Origin: Erwinia persicina NBRC 102418 | GTDB lineage: Bacteria; Pseudomonadota; Gammaproteobacteria; Enterobacterales; Enterobacteriaceae | Direction of reading: 5' to 3' | NCBI RefSeq assembly: GCF_001571305.1 | Contig: NZ_BCTN01000012.1 | Coordinates: forward strand, 1-64,000 | Length of the DNA stretch: 64,000 nucleotides | Shown: positions 39,811 to 49,130 of the stretch, in pieces | How the letters are laid out: every line of letters starts with the position of its first letter | How positions within the stretch are numbered: position 1 is the first letter of the stretch | Made by a program: the position numbers and the translations under genes | The notes under the pieces: model-generated | What the model saw: only the letters and a program-made list of their open reading frames with translations | Databases searched by the model: none | What the model was told of the DNA's origin: nothing

Positions 39811-39943
39811 ATACCCTCACCACCTGGTCAATACTACTGTAATTATGTCAGTATCCGCCTGCGCACTCCACCCTTTAGGTGACAGAGAGCGGTAATCTGT
39901 GCCAGTCTGTCGCGGTTTTAAGCGCATTGAAAAAGGAGCTAAT

Positions 39944-40288
39944 ATGACCATCGAACGTATCGATCCTGAACACAGGATGTCAGAAGCCGTGATCCATAAC
40001 GATACGGTGTATTACACCAGCGTGCCGGAAAATCTGGATGAGGATGCAGAAGCACAGACGGCCAATGCCCTGGCGGTGATCGATAACCTGCTGACCCGCG
40101 TCGGTTCAGATAAAAGCAAAATTCTGGATGCCACCATTTTCCTGGTGGATAAAGACGATTTCGCAGCAATGAATCGTGCGTGGGATGCGTGGGTGTCGCC
40201 GGGTAACGCGCCGGTGCGCTGTACGGTACAGGCCAACCTGATGAACCCGAAATATCGGGTAGAAATTAAAATTGTTGCCGCCAGATAA
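39944..40288 (+). CDS. yoaB: RidA-family protein YoaB
   Basis: A small YjgF/RidA-family protein of 114 residues, the E. coli YoaB length. Related proteins hydrolyse reactive enamine/imine intermediates. The conserved arginine lies in NAPVRCTVQANL and is followed by YRVEIKIVAA. I start at ATG 39944 after AAAAGGAGC; the frame extends upstream but without homology. It faces yoaA across a short divergent region and converges on yoaH. The exact substrate is unknown. Confidence 0.93.
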   Translation: MTIERIDPEHRMSEAVIHNDTVYYTSVPENLDEDAEAQTANALAVIDNLLTRVGSDKSKILDATIFLVDKDDFAAMNRAWDAWVSPGNAPVRCTVQANLMNPKYRVEIKIVAAR

Positions 40289-40294
40289 TACGTT

Positions 40295-40315
40295 CCCCTG
40301 CCGATCTGGCAGGGG
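40295..40315. terminator. Hairpin between yoaB and yoaH
   Basis: CCCCTGCC and GGCAGGGG pair around a 5-base loop between convergent stops. Only TTAAC follows, so it is a weak terminator or RNA 3'-end stabiliser. Confidence 0.45.
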
Positions 40316-40323
40316 TTAACCAC

Positions 40324-40554
40324 TTATTCGTCGTACTCTTCTTCTTCTTCGTCGTGGTTATTGTCACCCATATAATCTTCTTCATCCTCATCGAACATCA
40401 CCGGGACGTGTCCACCGGTGTGATTCTCACGGATTTCTGCAGCAACCAGCGTTATCGCCTCGCCGCTGCTCATGCCCTCTGACATCAACTTCTGGATGCG
40501 TTCTACCGCGTCCTGCTGCTGCTCATGTGACAGTGCGGGTAATCCTGTAAACAT
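40324..40554 (-). CDS. yoaH: YoaH family protein (UPF0181) with long acidic tail
   Basis: A small protein of unknown function with 76 residues, compared with 59 in E. coli YoaH. The core is conserved: [45 protein letters not shown]. After about residue 50 comes a highly acidic extension rich in Asp and Glu (ending [10 protein letters not shown]), which E. coli has only in short form (EDEDE). A GAGT/AGGAG-type site precedes the ATG. It lies between yoaB and pabB. Confidence 0.88.
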   Translation of the reverse strand: MFTGLPALSHEQQQDAVERIQKLMSEGMSSGEAITLVAAEIRENHTGGHVPVMFDEDEEDYMGDNNHDEEEEEYDE

Positions 40555-40669
40555 AGTGACTCCTGAGGTAGTTTGCGGTGCGGATTATTCCACGGGCGAC
40601 AAAGAGATGCCAGCGACATAAAAATATGTCACGCTTGGCGTATGAATGAAATTTCACTGCTGAAGAACC

Positions 40670-42037
40670 ATGTCACCTGTTTATCACCGTCTCCATTATA
40701 CCCCAGATGCCATTGAGCATCATTTTGCCCACCTCGCCCACCACCCCTGGGCGATGCTGCTGCATTCCGGATTTGCCGATCACAGCGATAATCGCTTTGA
40801 TATCCTGGTGGCCGACCCCCGCGCCACGCTGACCACCCGCGGCAAAGTGACCACCATTGATGCGGATGGTGCGCAACAGCGCTCAGGCGACGATCCGCTG
40901 ACGCTGCTGCAACAGCAGTTAGCTGCCTGCGGCTTGCAGGCAGAACAGCATCAGGATCTGCCGTTTCAGGGTGGCGCGCTGGGTCTGTTTGGCTATGACC
41001 TCGGCCGGCGTTTTGAGAAGCTCCCATCCACGGCAGAAGCGCAGCTGACCACGCCAGATATGGCTGTCGGGATTTATGACTGGGCGCTGATTGCTGACCA
41101 TCACCAACAGACGCTGACGCTGGTGGTACATGGCGACCTCACGGCCCGCCTTCAGTGGCTTGAAGTACAGCAGCCCGCAACGGTTTCCGCTTTCCATCTG
41201 ACCCACCCCTGGCGCGCAAATATGTCACGGGAAGAGTACGGTGAGAAGTTTCGCCAGATCCAGCAATGGTTACTTTCAGGCGACTGTTATCAGGTTAATC
41301 TGGCTCAGCGTTTTGCCGCGGGCTATCAGGGCGATGAATGGCAGGCCTTTTTGCGTCTGTGCCGGCAAAATCGCGCACCGTTCAGCGCCTTTATTCGCCT
41401 GCCGGACAGCGTGATCCTCAGCCTGTCGCCGGAGCGTTTTATTAAACTCACCGGGCAGCAGATTGAAACCCGGCCCATTAAAGGCACCCTGCCACGGCTG
41501 GCCGATCCCGAGGCCGACCGGCTGCAGGGAGAGAGGTTGGCACAGTCACCGAAAGATCGCAGTGAAAACCTGATGATTGTCGACCTGCTGCGCAATGATA
41601 TTGGCCGGGTCGCCGTGCCGGGCAGCGTGAAGGTTCCCCAGCTGTTTGTCGTCGAACCCTTTCCGGCAGTACATCACCTGGTCAGTACCATTACGGCCGA
41701 ACTGAAGTCAGACCTGACCGCCTGTGACCTTCTCCGCGCCTGTTTTCCCGGCGGATCCATTACCGGCGCGCCGAAAGTCAGGGCGATGGAAATCATTGAA
41801 ACGCTGGAGCCCCAGCGGCGGAATGCCTGGTGCGGTAGCATTGGTTATCTCAGTGTCTGCGGTCGGATGGATACCAGTATAACTATCCGCACCCTGATCG
41901 CCGAACAGGGTACGCTCTACTGCGCGGCCGGGGGAGGCATCGTTGCCGACAGCGACGAAGCGTCGGAATATCAGGAAACGTTTGATAAAGTAAACCGCAT
42001 TCTGCCGTGCCTGGAGTCGCCGCTTGATACGTTCTGA
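40670..42037 (+). CDS. pabB: Aminodeoxychorismate synthase component I
   Basis: Makes 4-amino-4-deoxychorismate from chorismate, with ammonia supplied by PabA, for folate synthesis. The product has 455 residues (453 in E. coli). The catalytic lysine lies in RPIKGTLPR. The chorismate-enzyme signature segments [33 protein letters not shown] and [20 protein letters not shown] are intact. The extreme N terminus is more divergent than the rest. nudL overlaps its end by 14 bases. Confidence 0.96.
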   Translation: MSPVYHRLHYTPDAIEHHFAHLAHHPWAMLLHSGFADHSDNRFDILVADPRATLTTRGKVTTIDADGAQQRSGDDPLTLLQQQLAACGLQAEQHQDLPFQGGALGLFGYDLGRRFEKLPSTAEAQLTTPDMAVGIYDWALIADHHQQTLTLVVHGDLTARLQWLEVQQPATVSAFHLTHPWRANMSREEYGEKFRQIQQWLLSGDCYQVNLAQRFAAGYQGDEWQAFLRLCRQNRAPFSAFIRLPDSVILSLSPERFIKLTGQQIETRPIKGTLPRLADPEADRLQGERLAQSPKDRSENLMIVDLLRNDIGRVAVPGSVKVPQLFVVEPFPAVHHLVSTITAELKSDLTACDLLRACFPGGSITGAPKVRAMEIIETLEPQRRNAWCGSIGYLSVCGRMDTSITIRTLIAEQGTLYCAAGGGIVADSDEASEYQETFDKVNRILPCLESPLDTF

Positions 42038-42602
42038 ACCCTCCGTGCTGTCGCACTTCCTGACGCGTTTTCTCTTACAACCTCCGTCAGCAGGACAGCC
42101 TAATTTACCGCGCCGTCAGGCGGCAGTGCTGGTGCCGATTATTGCCCATCCTGAACCGACGCTGCTCCTGACCCGCCGTGCCGCCACGCTGCGCAAACAT
42201 GCGGGTCAGGTCGCCTTCCCCGGGGGCATGATGGACAGTAGCGATACCTCCCTGGTGGCCACTGCGCTGCGCGAAGCCTGGGAAGAGGTGGCGATCCCAC
42301 CCGATGCGGTTAACGTCATTGGCGTACTGCCTCCGGTGACCAGCAGCACCGGTTTTCAGGTCACGCCAGTGGTAGGCATCCTGCCCGCTGGCCTGCGCTG
42401 GCAGGCTAATGAGGGGGAAGTCGAATCTATCTTTGAAATGCCGCTGGAGGAAGCGCTTCGCCCCGGGCGTTATTCCGCTCTGGATATTCATCGCGCCGGC
42501 CAGACACATCGCGTATGGCTGTCCTGGTTCGATGACTACTTTATCTGGGGAATGACTGGCGGGATCATCCGTCAGTTGAGCCTGCAAGTGGCAAAATCCT
42601 GA
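42024..42602 (+). CDS. nudL: Nudix hydrolase NudL (CoA pyrophosphatase family)
   Basis: A Nudix hydrolase, probably cleaving CoA or related diphosphates. The product has 192 residues, as in E. coli NudL (YeaB). The Nudix box is [27 protein letters not shown] (REAWEE core), preceded by the CoA-type [13 protein letters not shown] motif. The start is TTG 42024, eight bases after GGAG and inside the end of pabB, so translation is probably coupled. No closer ATG keeps the E. coli-like N terminus. Confidence 0.92.
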   Translation: MIRSEPSVLSHFLTRFLLQPPSAGQPNLPRRQAAVLVPIIAHPEPTLLLTRRAATLRKHAGQVAFPGGMMDSSDTSLVATALREAWEEVAIPPDAVNVIGVLPPVTSSTGFQVTPVVGILPAGLRWQANEGEVESIFEMPLEEALRPGRYSALDIHRAGQTHRVWLSWFDDYFIWGMTGGIIRQLSLQVAKS

Positions 42603-42793
42603 GAGATCGGCTAAAATACAGGCATTAGTTGCATCAAAATCCGTCTTTACATTATTTTTCACCAGATTATTGCCAACGGGCGATCCAAATCACTGCAATA
42701 CGGTGCTTTTTCATTTATATTTCTCGCAAATATGTGGGCACCCGTTCTTACCTCTCCCACAGCGTGATTAAAATCCTTACAGGAGCGTACAAC

Positions 42794-44158
42794 GTGATTA
42801 GCGTTTTCGACATGTTTAAGATCGGCATTGGCCCGTCGAGTTCTCATACGGTTGGCCCAATGAAAGCCGGCAAACAGTTCGTCGACGATCTGGTGAACAA
42901 TCGCCAGCTCTCTTCGGTGACGCGTATTGCTGTCGATGTCTACGGATCTCTTTCCCTTACCGGCAAAGGGCACCATACCGATATCGCCATTATTATGGGT
43001 CTTTCCGGTGCATCACCGGAAAGCGTGGATATCGACGGCATTCCTGCCTTCATTCGCGATGTGGAACAACGTCAGCGCCTGTTACTGGCTAACGGGGTTC
43101 ACGAAGTGGATTTCCCGCGTGAAGGCGGTATGGTGTTCCGCAGCGACAATCTCTCCCTGCATGAAAACGGCATGACTATCCATGCCTTTGCCGGTGAACT
43201 GCGCATTTACAGCAAAACCTATTATTCCGTGGGTGGCGGATTTATTGTTGACGAAGAGAATTTTGGTAAGTCAGTCGTCAATGAAGTGTCCGTCCCTTAC
43301 CCGTTTAATTCCGCAAAAGAGATGCTGGCCCACTGTCAGATGACCGGGCTGTCCCTGTCGGGCATGGTCATGAAAAATGAGCTTGCGGTGCACAGTCGCG
43401 CCGATATTGAACGCTACTTCACCGATATCTGGCGAACCATGCGTGAGTGTATCGATCGCGGTCTGAATACCGAAGGCGTACTGCCCGGGCCGCTGCGGGT
43501 TCCGCGCCGTGCTTCTGCCCTGCGCCGTCTGCTGGTGTCATCCGATAAAATGTCCAGCGACCCGATGATCGTCATCGACTGGGTGAATATGTTTGCGCTG
43601 GCAGTGAACGAAGAGAATGCTGCCGGTGGCCGTGTTGTCACTGCGCCAACGAACGGTGCCTGTGGTATCGTCCCTGCCGTGCTGGCGTACTACGATCACT
43701 TTATTGAACCTGTTACCCCGGAAATTTTCACCCGCTACTTTATGGCCTCAGGGGCGATTGGCATTCTGTATAAAATGAATGCATCGATTTCAGGTGCAGA
43801 AGTGGGCTGTCAGGGTGAAGTGGGCGTGGCGTGCTCAATGGCAGCCGCTGGCCTTGCAGAGCTGCTGGGCGCCAGCCCGGAACAGGTTGCCGTTGCCGCC
43901 GAGATCGGGATGGAGCACAACCTTGGCTTGACCTGTGATCCGGTCGCGGGTCAGGTGCAGGTGCCCTGCATTGAGCGCAATGCCATTGCCTCGGTAAAAG
44001 CCATCAACTCGGCCCGCATGGCGATGCGCCGCACCAGTGAGGCCCGCGTGTCACTGGATAAGGTCATTGAAACGATGTACGAGACCGGCAAAGATATGAA
44101 TGCCAAGTACCGTGAAACGTCACGGGGTGGTCTGGCAATTAAAGTCCAGTGTGACTGA
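42794..44158 (+). CDS. sdaA: L-serine dehydratase 1
   Basis: Deaminates L-serine to pyruvate with a 4Fe-4S cluster. The product has 454 residues, the E. coli length, starting at GTG 42794 after AGGAGCG (E. coli also uses GTG). The N-terminal beta domain starts ISVFDMFKIGIGPSSSHT. The alpha domain carries the cluster cysteines in NGACGIVPAV, CQGEVGVACS and the VPCIERN segment. The frame is open upstream of this start without homology. A terminator follows. Confidence 0.96.
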   Translation: MISVFDMFKIGIGPSSSHTVGPMKAGKQFVDDLVNNRQLSSVTRIAVDVYGSLSLTGKGHHTDIAIIMGLSGASPESVDIDGIPAFIRDVEQRQRLLLANGVHEVDFPREGGMVFRSDNLSLHENGMTIHAFAGELRIYSKTYYSVGGGFIVDEENFGKSVVNEVSVPYPFNSAKEMLAHCQMTGLSLSGMVMKNELAVHSRADIERYFTDIWRTMRECIDRGLNTEGVLPGPLRVPRRASALRRLLVSSDKMSSDPMIVIDWVNMFALAVNEENAAGGRVVTAPTNGACGIVPAVLAYYDHFIEPVTPEIFTRYFMASGAIGILYKMNASISGAEVGCQGEVGVACSMAAAGLAELLGASPEQVAVAAEIGMEHNLGLTCDPVAGQVQVPCIERNAIASVKAINSARMAMRRTSEARVSLDKVIETMYETGKDMNAKYRETSRGGLAIKVQCD

Positions 44159-44164
44159 TATCTT

Positions 44165-44190
44165 AACGCCACCCTCCCGGGTGGCGTTTC
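44165..44190 (+). terminator. Terminator of sdaA
   Basis: Perfect 10-bp stem AACGCCACCC / GGGTGGCGTT with a 4-base loop, then TTCTC. It starts 6 bases after the stop. Confidence 0.75.
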
Positions 44191-44400
44191 TCAATTTCAC
44201 CGCAGTAAAAATAATTCAGCGCCCCGCTATCGTCGACATCAAGAAGTCGCTAAAGTGTTTTGGGCGCAGTTTCTGAGAGTAACTCTCTGTTTTTAAGCCA
44301 TTCAGCTTTTCTCTTCAGCGCAACTAAACTAAATGCATCAGTTGCCGATAATTAGTATTCGGTCTCTATATACGCGTCTTGTTCTAAAGGGTGGTTACTG

Positions 44401-45963
44401 ATGCAAATGTCCCAGGAAGTATTCGGACAGTTTCGCCGTAAGCGATTGCTAATCGCTGCGGTTGTTGCCGCGTTGGTGCTCATTCTCACATTAACTTTCC
44501 GCTTTGTGGAAGAAAAAAACCGAATAGAGCAACAGTCGCGTACCTTTGCCAATAACGCCATCCAGCGCTTTGATCGCATGTTCTCACCCCTGGACGTGGC
44601 CGCCAATAACACCATTGGATTGGTAGGCCTGACCTGTAGTGAAATCCGTTTTCCTTTGATTGAAAAACTCGCTTCATTACAGACAGTGCGTTCGATTCTT
44701 CTGGTCGACGAAGACCGGATTTACTGTTCAAGCATTTACGGCAGTTCAGATATCCCTTTTACTGACAGCTACCCTGAACTGGCAGTGAATAATCAGCGAA
44801 TGATGCTGGCGGTGGATGAACACCTGATTAAAGGTTCGCCGGTTCTGTTGTTATGGACGCCGCGTTCGCTGGATAACCGTTCAGGGATTATCCAGGTCAT
44901 TAATATTGAACTGATGACCAATTATCTGCTGGAACCCACCCTCCCCTGGGTCGAGCGGGCAATCTTCAACGTCGGGGGGAAAAGTCTTGAATACGGTAAT
45001 CCGATGATTGAGCCAGCGGTGCCCTCGCCTGACGAAGTCAGTTACGAAGAGTCTTCGCTGCGTTACCCTTTCTCTATCACGCTGTTCGGCCCTTCACCCG
45101 CCCGTCTTTCTTTACTGACCGTACCGTCTCAACTGCCGCTGGCGCTGCTGCTCAGTTTACTGATGGGCTATATCGTCTGGCTTGCCACGGCCAACCGCAT
45201 GAGCCTCTCCTGGCAAATCAGCTATGGCATTACCGCACGCGAGTTTATGGTCTACTGTCAGCCGCTAATTAATGCCCGTACCGGCGCCTGTGACGGCATT
45301 GAGCTGCTGCTGCGCTGGCACAATCCCAGACAGGGCTGGATACCACCCGATGTCTTTATCCCGCTGGCTGAGCGGCAGAATCTGATTGCTCCCCTCACAC
45401 GCTTTGTTATCAGTGAGGCGGTCCGGCAGTTGCCCAATCTGCCCGGCTGCAATTCGTTTCACATTGCCATTAACGTGGCAGCCAGCCACTTCCATGAGCG
45501 GGCGATTATTGATGATCTGCAGCGTCTGTGGTGGCCCGCAAACCCTAAGCCTCAACTAATCGTTGAACTGACAGAGCGCGACTCTCTGCCAGTGGTGGAT
45601 CAGCGTGTGGTGTCCCATCTGCATAAAATTGGCGTCAAGCTGGCGATCGATGACTTTGGTACCGGACACAGTTCGCTCTCCTACCTCAAAACACTCAGTC
45701 CGGACGTGCTGAAAATCGATAAAGTCTTTACCGCGGCTATCGGTACGGATGCCATTAATGCGACGGTGACCGATATGGTGATCTCCCTGGCACAGCGGCT
45801 GAATATCAGCCTGGTGGCCGAAGGGGTGGAAACGGCAGAACAGGCAGCCTATCTGCGCGAGAAAGGCGTGGATGTCCTGCAGGGGTATTTCTATGCCCGA
45901 CCGATGCCATTAGGGGATTTCCCGGACTGGCTGATTAATCATGACGAGTCGCTGGACGCTTAA
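44401..45963 (+). CDS. pdeD: Cyclic-di-GMP phosphodiesterase PdeD (YoaD)
   Basis: A membrane-anchored EAL phosphodiesterase of 520 residues (532 in E. coli). A first helix (about 17-37) and a second (about 240-262) flank a periplasmic CSS-motif domain with CSSIYGS near residue 100, probably controlled by disulphide formation through DsbA/DsbB. The cytoplasmic EAL domain has a degenerate ELLLRW in place of EALLRW, plus ELTERD, DDFGTGHSSLSYL and VAEGVET, so catalysis is expected. The C-terminal tail is shorter than in E. coli. Confidence 0.94.
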   Translation: MQMSQEVFGQFRRKRLLIAAVVAALVLILTLTFRFVEEKNRIEQQSRTFANNAIQRFDRMFSPLDVAANNTIGLVGLTCSEIRFPLIEKLASLQTVRSILLVDEDRIYCSSIYGSSDIPFTDSYPELAVNNQRMMLAVDEHLIKGSPVLLLWTPRSLDNRSGIIQVINIELMTNYLLEPTLPWVERAIFNVGGKSLEYGNPMIEPAVPSPDEVSYEESSLRYPFSITLFGPSPARLSLLTVPSQLPLALLLSLLMGYIVWLATANRMSLSWQISYGITAREFMVYCQPLINARTGACDGIELLLRWHNPRQGWIPPDVFIPLAERQNLIAPLTRFVISEAVRQLPNLPGCNSFHIAINVAASHFHERAIIDDLQRLWWPANPKPQLIVELTERDSLPVVDQRVVSHLHKIGVKLAIDDFGTGHSSLSYLKTLSPDVLKIDKVFTAAIGTDAINATVTDMVISLAQRLNISLVAEGVETAEQAAYLREKGVDVLQGYFYARPMPLGDFPDWLINHDESLDA

Positions 45964-45980
45964 GTACGGTACTCAGCATA

Positions 45981-46009
45981 AAAAAAGCCGGGGGTATCCC
46001 CGGCTTTTT
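45981..46009. terminator. Bidirectional terminator between pdeD and yoaE
   Basis: GCCGGGG / CCCCGGC with a 4-base loop, flanked by A6 on the left and T5 on the right, between convergent genes. It can end both transcripts. Confidence 0.92.
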
Positions 46010-46031
46010 ATTACCTGCACGTCAGTAAGGA

Positions 46032-47594
46032 TTACTGATCGTCTTCATCATGCTCATCGCGCTCTTTGGTTACGCGCACCAGATCAATGCGATAGTCAGT
46101 GGCTTCGATAATCTGAAAACGCAGCGGCAACATCTCTATCACTTCACCCGGCTTAGGCAACTGCCCTTTCTGCTCAATCAGCAGACCGGCCAGGGAAGCG
46201 TGGTCGTCTTCCGGTCGAACCAGATCCTGCGTATCCAGCAACTGCTGCAGCGAGTGGAGATCGGTTCCGCCTTTCACCAGCCAGCCGTCACCGTCAGCAA
46301 TGATATCCGGGGTTTCGTCTTCGTCCGGGAATTCCCCGGCAATAGCTTCCAGTACGTCCAGCGGCGTGATCAGCCCCTGCACAACGCCAAATTCATTGGT
46401 TACCACAACAAAGCTGCCTTTTGCACGCCGCAGGACACCCAGCAGGTTCAGCGGATCCAGCGTTTCCGGCACGATAATCGGCGGTGTGGCCGCAGCAAAG
46501 GTCACCACGTCAATCCCGTGCTCCAGGGCTACCAGTAGCTCCTTAGCACGCACCACGCCGATAATCTCATCCAGTTCGCCCCTGCATACCGGGAACAGGC
46601 TGTGCGGGGTGTCCAGCAGCTGGATGCGGATCTCATCCACCGGACGCAACGCATCTACCCACGAGATTTCACCGCGCGGGGTCATGATGCTGCGCACCGA
46701 ACGGGAGGCCAGCGTCAGGACGCCGTTGATCATGTAGCGCTCTTCGTCCTTAAACGCCTGCTGCGGCATGATAGCGGCAACTTCACTGCTTTCACTGCTA
46801 TGGCTTTCGTTCTGGCGACGTCCGCCCATCAGTCGCTGGATAGCCTCTGCGGTGCGTTCACGCATCGGACGCCGTTCCTGATGACGCATAAAGTTGTGAC
46901 GGGCGATCTGGTTGAACAGCTCAATCAGGATTGAGAAGCCAATGGCGGCGTACAGGTAGCCTTTCGGAATATGGAAGCCAAAGCCTTCCGCCACCAGGCT
47001 GAGACCAATCATCAGCAGGAAGCTCAGACACAGCACCACCACAGTCGGATGCGCGTTAACAAAGTTCGTCAGCGGCTTGGACGCCAGCAGCATGACCCCC
47101 ATCGCAATGATCACCGCGGTCATCATGATGGCCAGGTTGTTAACCATTCCAACGGCCGTAATTACCGCATCCAGGGAGAACACGGCGTCAAGAATGACAA
47201 TCTGTACCACCACGGCCCAGAAACTGGCATATCCTTTATTACCGCCGGCGTTCATATCGCGGTTTTCCAGCCGTTCGTGCAGCTCCATGGTGGCTTTGAA
47301 CAGCAGGAACAGTCCACCCACCAACAGGATCAGGTCACGGCCCGAGAAGCTGAAGTCTCCTACGCTGAACAAAGGACGGGTTAATGTCACCATCCATGAG
47401 ATCAGCGACAGCAGGCCCAGACGCATAATCAGGGCCAGAGACAGGCCAATCAGCCGGGCTTTGTCACGCTGTTTTGGCGGCAGCTTATCGGCAAGAATGG
47501 CAATAAATACCAGGTTATCGATACCCAGCACGATCTCAAGAACGATGAGCGTAAAGAGACCTGCCCAGATTGAGGGGTCTAAGAGAAATTCCAT
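46032..47594 (-). CDS. yoaE: TerC-family membrane protein YoaE with CBS domains
   Basis: An inner-membrane protein of 520 residues (518 in E. coli). I start at ATG 47594 because [27 protein letters not shown] matches the family; the longer frame adds 23 unrelated residues. The N-terminal half has about seven helices with the TerC motifs LGIDNLVF and [12 protein letters not shown], both acidic and likely metal-binding. CBS domains ([11 protein letters not shown]... and [17 protein letters not shown]) and a CorC_HlyC-like tail follow. TerC relatives export manganese or metallate secreted proteins. The leader RNA is structured. Confidence 0.94.
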   Translation of the reverse strand: MEFLLDPSIWAGLFTLIVLEIVLGIDNLVFIAILADKLPPKQRDKARLIGLSLALIMRLGLLSLISWMVTLTRPLFSVGDFSFSGRDLILLVGGLFLLFKATMELHERLENRDMNAGGNKGYASFWAVVVQIVILDAVFSLDAVITAVGMVNNLAIMMTAVIIAMGVMLLASKPLTNFVNAHPTVVVLCLSFLLMIGLSLVAEGFGFHIPKGYLYAAIGFSILIELFNQIARHNFMRHQERRPMRERTAEAIQRLMGGRRQNESHSSESSEVAAIMPQQAFKDEERYMINGVLTLASRSVRSIMTPRGEISWVDALRPVDEIRIQLLDTPHSLFPVCRGELDEIIGVVRAKELLVALEHGIDVVTFAAATPPIIVPETLDPLNLLGVLRRAKGSFVVVTNEFGVVQGLITPLDVLEAIAGEFPDEDETPDIIADGDGWLVKGGTDLHSLQQLLDTQDLVRPEDDHASLAGLLIEQKGQLPKPGEVIEMLPLRFQIIEATDYRIDLVRVTKERDEHDEDDQ

Positions 47595-47699
47595 GACAGA
47601 CTCCGAAAAAAGGAACGGGAACAGGCAGCAAACGTTCGGATGAGCGTGCAGCAGGGATAACAACGAGTGGAATGTAAGGTGACGTCTGGCGACGTTGAA

Positions 47700-47785
47700 A
47701 ACAAGACCGGGTAGCCCGGCGGCATGATTAAGCGACTTCGGTGACAGTCCATAGGGAGGGCTGAGGCCCGTTACTCCTGTATTGA
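47700..47785 (-). ncRNA. Candidate structured leader / riboswitch of yoaE
   Basis: Read on the minus strand, the yoaE leader has GGAGTAAC, then the hairpin GGGC-CTCA-GCCC (47758-47769). A GACT...AGTC stem follows, and then a terminator-like CCGGG-CTA-CCCGG (47707-47719) with TCTTGTTTT after it. The order of GGAGUA, stems and a CUAC-containing loop partly resembles the manganese-sensing yybP-ykoY element often found before TerC-family genes. The usual GGGG before AGUA is missing, so assignment is tentative. Confidence 0.35.
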
Positions 47786-47908
47786 AAAAGGATCATTACT
47801 TTAGCAGTTGAAACAGTAGCGTCAAAATAATTTCTTACACTCGGGCATGTTTTGCCACTTTCTGGATAATGTTTCATCAGGGTTCCTGAAATCCAGGTTA
47901 ACGTCTAA

Positions 47909-47930
47909 ATAACTGAGCACCGTCACAATA
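47909..47930 (+). promoter_or_regulatory. CRP-like site upstream of manX
   Basis: The core ACTGA-N6-TCACA (47912-47927) in AT-rich flanks matches the CRP pattern with one good and one weaker half. It sits directly beside the Mlc/NagC-like repeat. E. coli manXYZ is activated by CRP. Confidence 0.45.
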
Positions 47931-47957
47931 TTTATTTTTTCGCATACTAAAATAAAT
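47930..47957. promoter_or_regulatory. Mlc/NagC-like operator upstream of manX
   Basis: Nine-base arms ATTTATTTT and AAAATAAAT are separated by 10 bases containing TTCGCATACT. This fits the TTATTT...AAATAA pattern of Mlc and NagC operators, which repress manXYZ in E. coli. It lies about 155 bases before the manX start. Confidence 0.6.
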
Positions 47958-48110
47958 CCCGTTTATGGCTGTGTGTTTAGAACTACTGATCCGTTTTGAG
48001 CACGTCGCAGTAAAAGTTGGACTTTAATCATACTGAATGCCTGTTGATTCAGATGACCCTTGCGCGGCTAGCTGGCTGTAGCCGTTGCCAACGTATAAAG
48101 GAGGTAGCAA

Positions 48111-49073
48111 GTGACTATTGCTATTATGATCGGCACACACGGCTGGGCGGCAGAACAACTACTGAAGACTGCCGAAATGCTGTTAGGGGAGCAGGAAAAT
48201 GTCGGCTGGATCGACTTTGTCCCCGGGGAAAATGCCGAAACGCTGATGGAGAAATACCAGACGCGACTGGCAGAAATGGACAGTGCACAGGGCGTGCTGT
48301 TCCTCGTCGATACCTGGGGAGGCAGCCCGTTCAATGCGGCCAGTCGCCTGGTCGTCGATAAAGAGAATTACGACGTAGTCGCCGGGGTCAATATCCCGAT
48401 GCTGGTCGAAGTACTGATGGCGCGCGACGATAATCCTACCTTTGATGAGCTGGTTGCTCTGGCGGTTGAAACCGGACGTGAAGGCGTGAAGGCACTGAAA
48501 GCGAAGCTGCCCGAGGCCACGCCTGTCGCCGCCGCCGTCAAAGCGCCCGCCCCTCCCCAGGCCCCCATGCAGCCCGGCGATCATATGAAAATTGGGCTTG
48601 CCCGCATCGATGACCGTCTGATCCATGGTCAGGTGGCTACCCGCTGGACCAAAGAGACCAACGTCACGCGCATTATCGTCGTGAGCGATGAGGTCGCCGC
48701 CGATAACGTGCGCAAAACGCTGCTCACTCAGGTTGCCCCTCCGGGTGTCACCGCGCACGTTGTCGACGTCGCGAAAATGGTACGCGTATGGAATAACCCT
48801 AAGTACGGCAAAGATAAAGTCATGCTGTTATTCACCAACCCGACTGATGTCCTGCGTCTGGTCGAGGAAGGCGTCAACATCACCACCGTCAATATCGGCG
48901 GCATGGCATTCCGTCAGGGAAAAACGCAGGTTAATAACGCGGTATCGGTCGACGCTAAGGATATTGAGGCGTTTAAAAAACTGAACGAGCGTGGTATCGA
49001 ACTGGAAGTCCGTAAAGTCTCCAGCGACCAGCGACTGAAAATGATGGATCTGATCGACAAAATGACGCAATAG
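48111..49073 (+). CDS. manX: Mannose PTS EIIAB component
   Basis: A cytoplasmic phosphotransfer subunit of the mannose/glucose/glucosamine phosphotransferase system. The product has 320 residues (323 in E. coli). The IIA domain (about 1-130) has H10 in IGTHGWAAE. An Ala/Pro-rich linker (about 131-158) joins the IIB domain, with H172 in DDRLIHGQV. It starts with GTG 48111 after a strong AAGGAGGT. It is the first gene of manXYZ and probably controlled by CRP and Mlc/NagC. Confidence 0.97.
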   Translation: MTIAIMIGTHGWAAEQLLKTAEMLLGEQENVGWIDFVPGENAETLMEKYQTRLAEMDSAQGVLFLVDTWGGSPFNAASRLVVDKENYDVVAGVNIPMLVEVLMARDDNPTFDELVALAVETGREGVKALKAKLPEATPVAAAVKAPAPPQAPMQPGDHMKIGLARIDDRLIHGQVATRWTKETNVTRIIVVSDEVAADNVRKTLLTQVAPPGVTAHVVDVAKMVRVWNNPKYGKDKVMLLFTNPTDVLRLVEEGVNITTVNIGGMAFRQGKTQVNNAVSVDAKDIEAFKKLNERGIELEVRKVSSDQRLKMMDLIDKMTQ

Positions 49074-49130
49074 ACCGTGGCCTGAAAACTCAGGTTGAAC
49101 TCCGTTCTGGCATGAAAGAGGAAAAGTGTA

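Larger units (their letters stand above)
47595..48110. promoter_or_regulatory. yoaE-manX divergent regulatory region
   Basis: A 516-base gap without a gene. The left part (47700-47790) encodes a structured leader for yoaE on the minus strand. The right part holds a CRP-like site (47909-47930), an Mlc/NagC-like inverted repeat (47930-47957), and the manX ribosome site AAGGAGGT just before its GTG start. Confidence 0.6.

Noticed and set aside
42629-42793. Longer SdaA starting at 42629
   Set aside because: The 55 extra residues are not homologous, and the GTG at 42794 follows AGGAGCG and gives the exact family length.
46032-47663. Longer YoaE starting at 47663
   Set aside because: The extra 23 residues have no family match; the family N terminus [12 protein letters not shown] begins at 47594.
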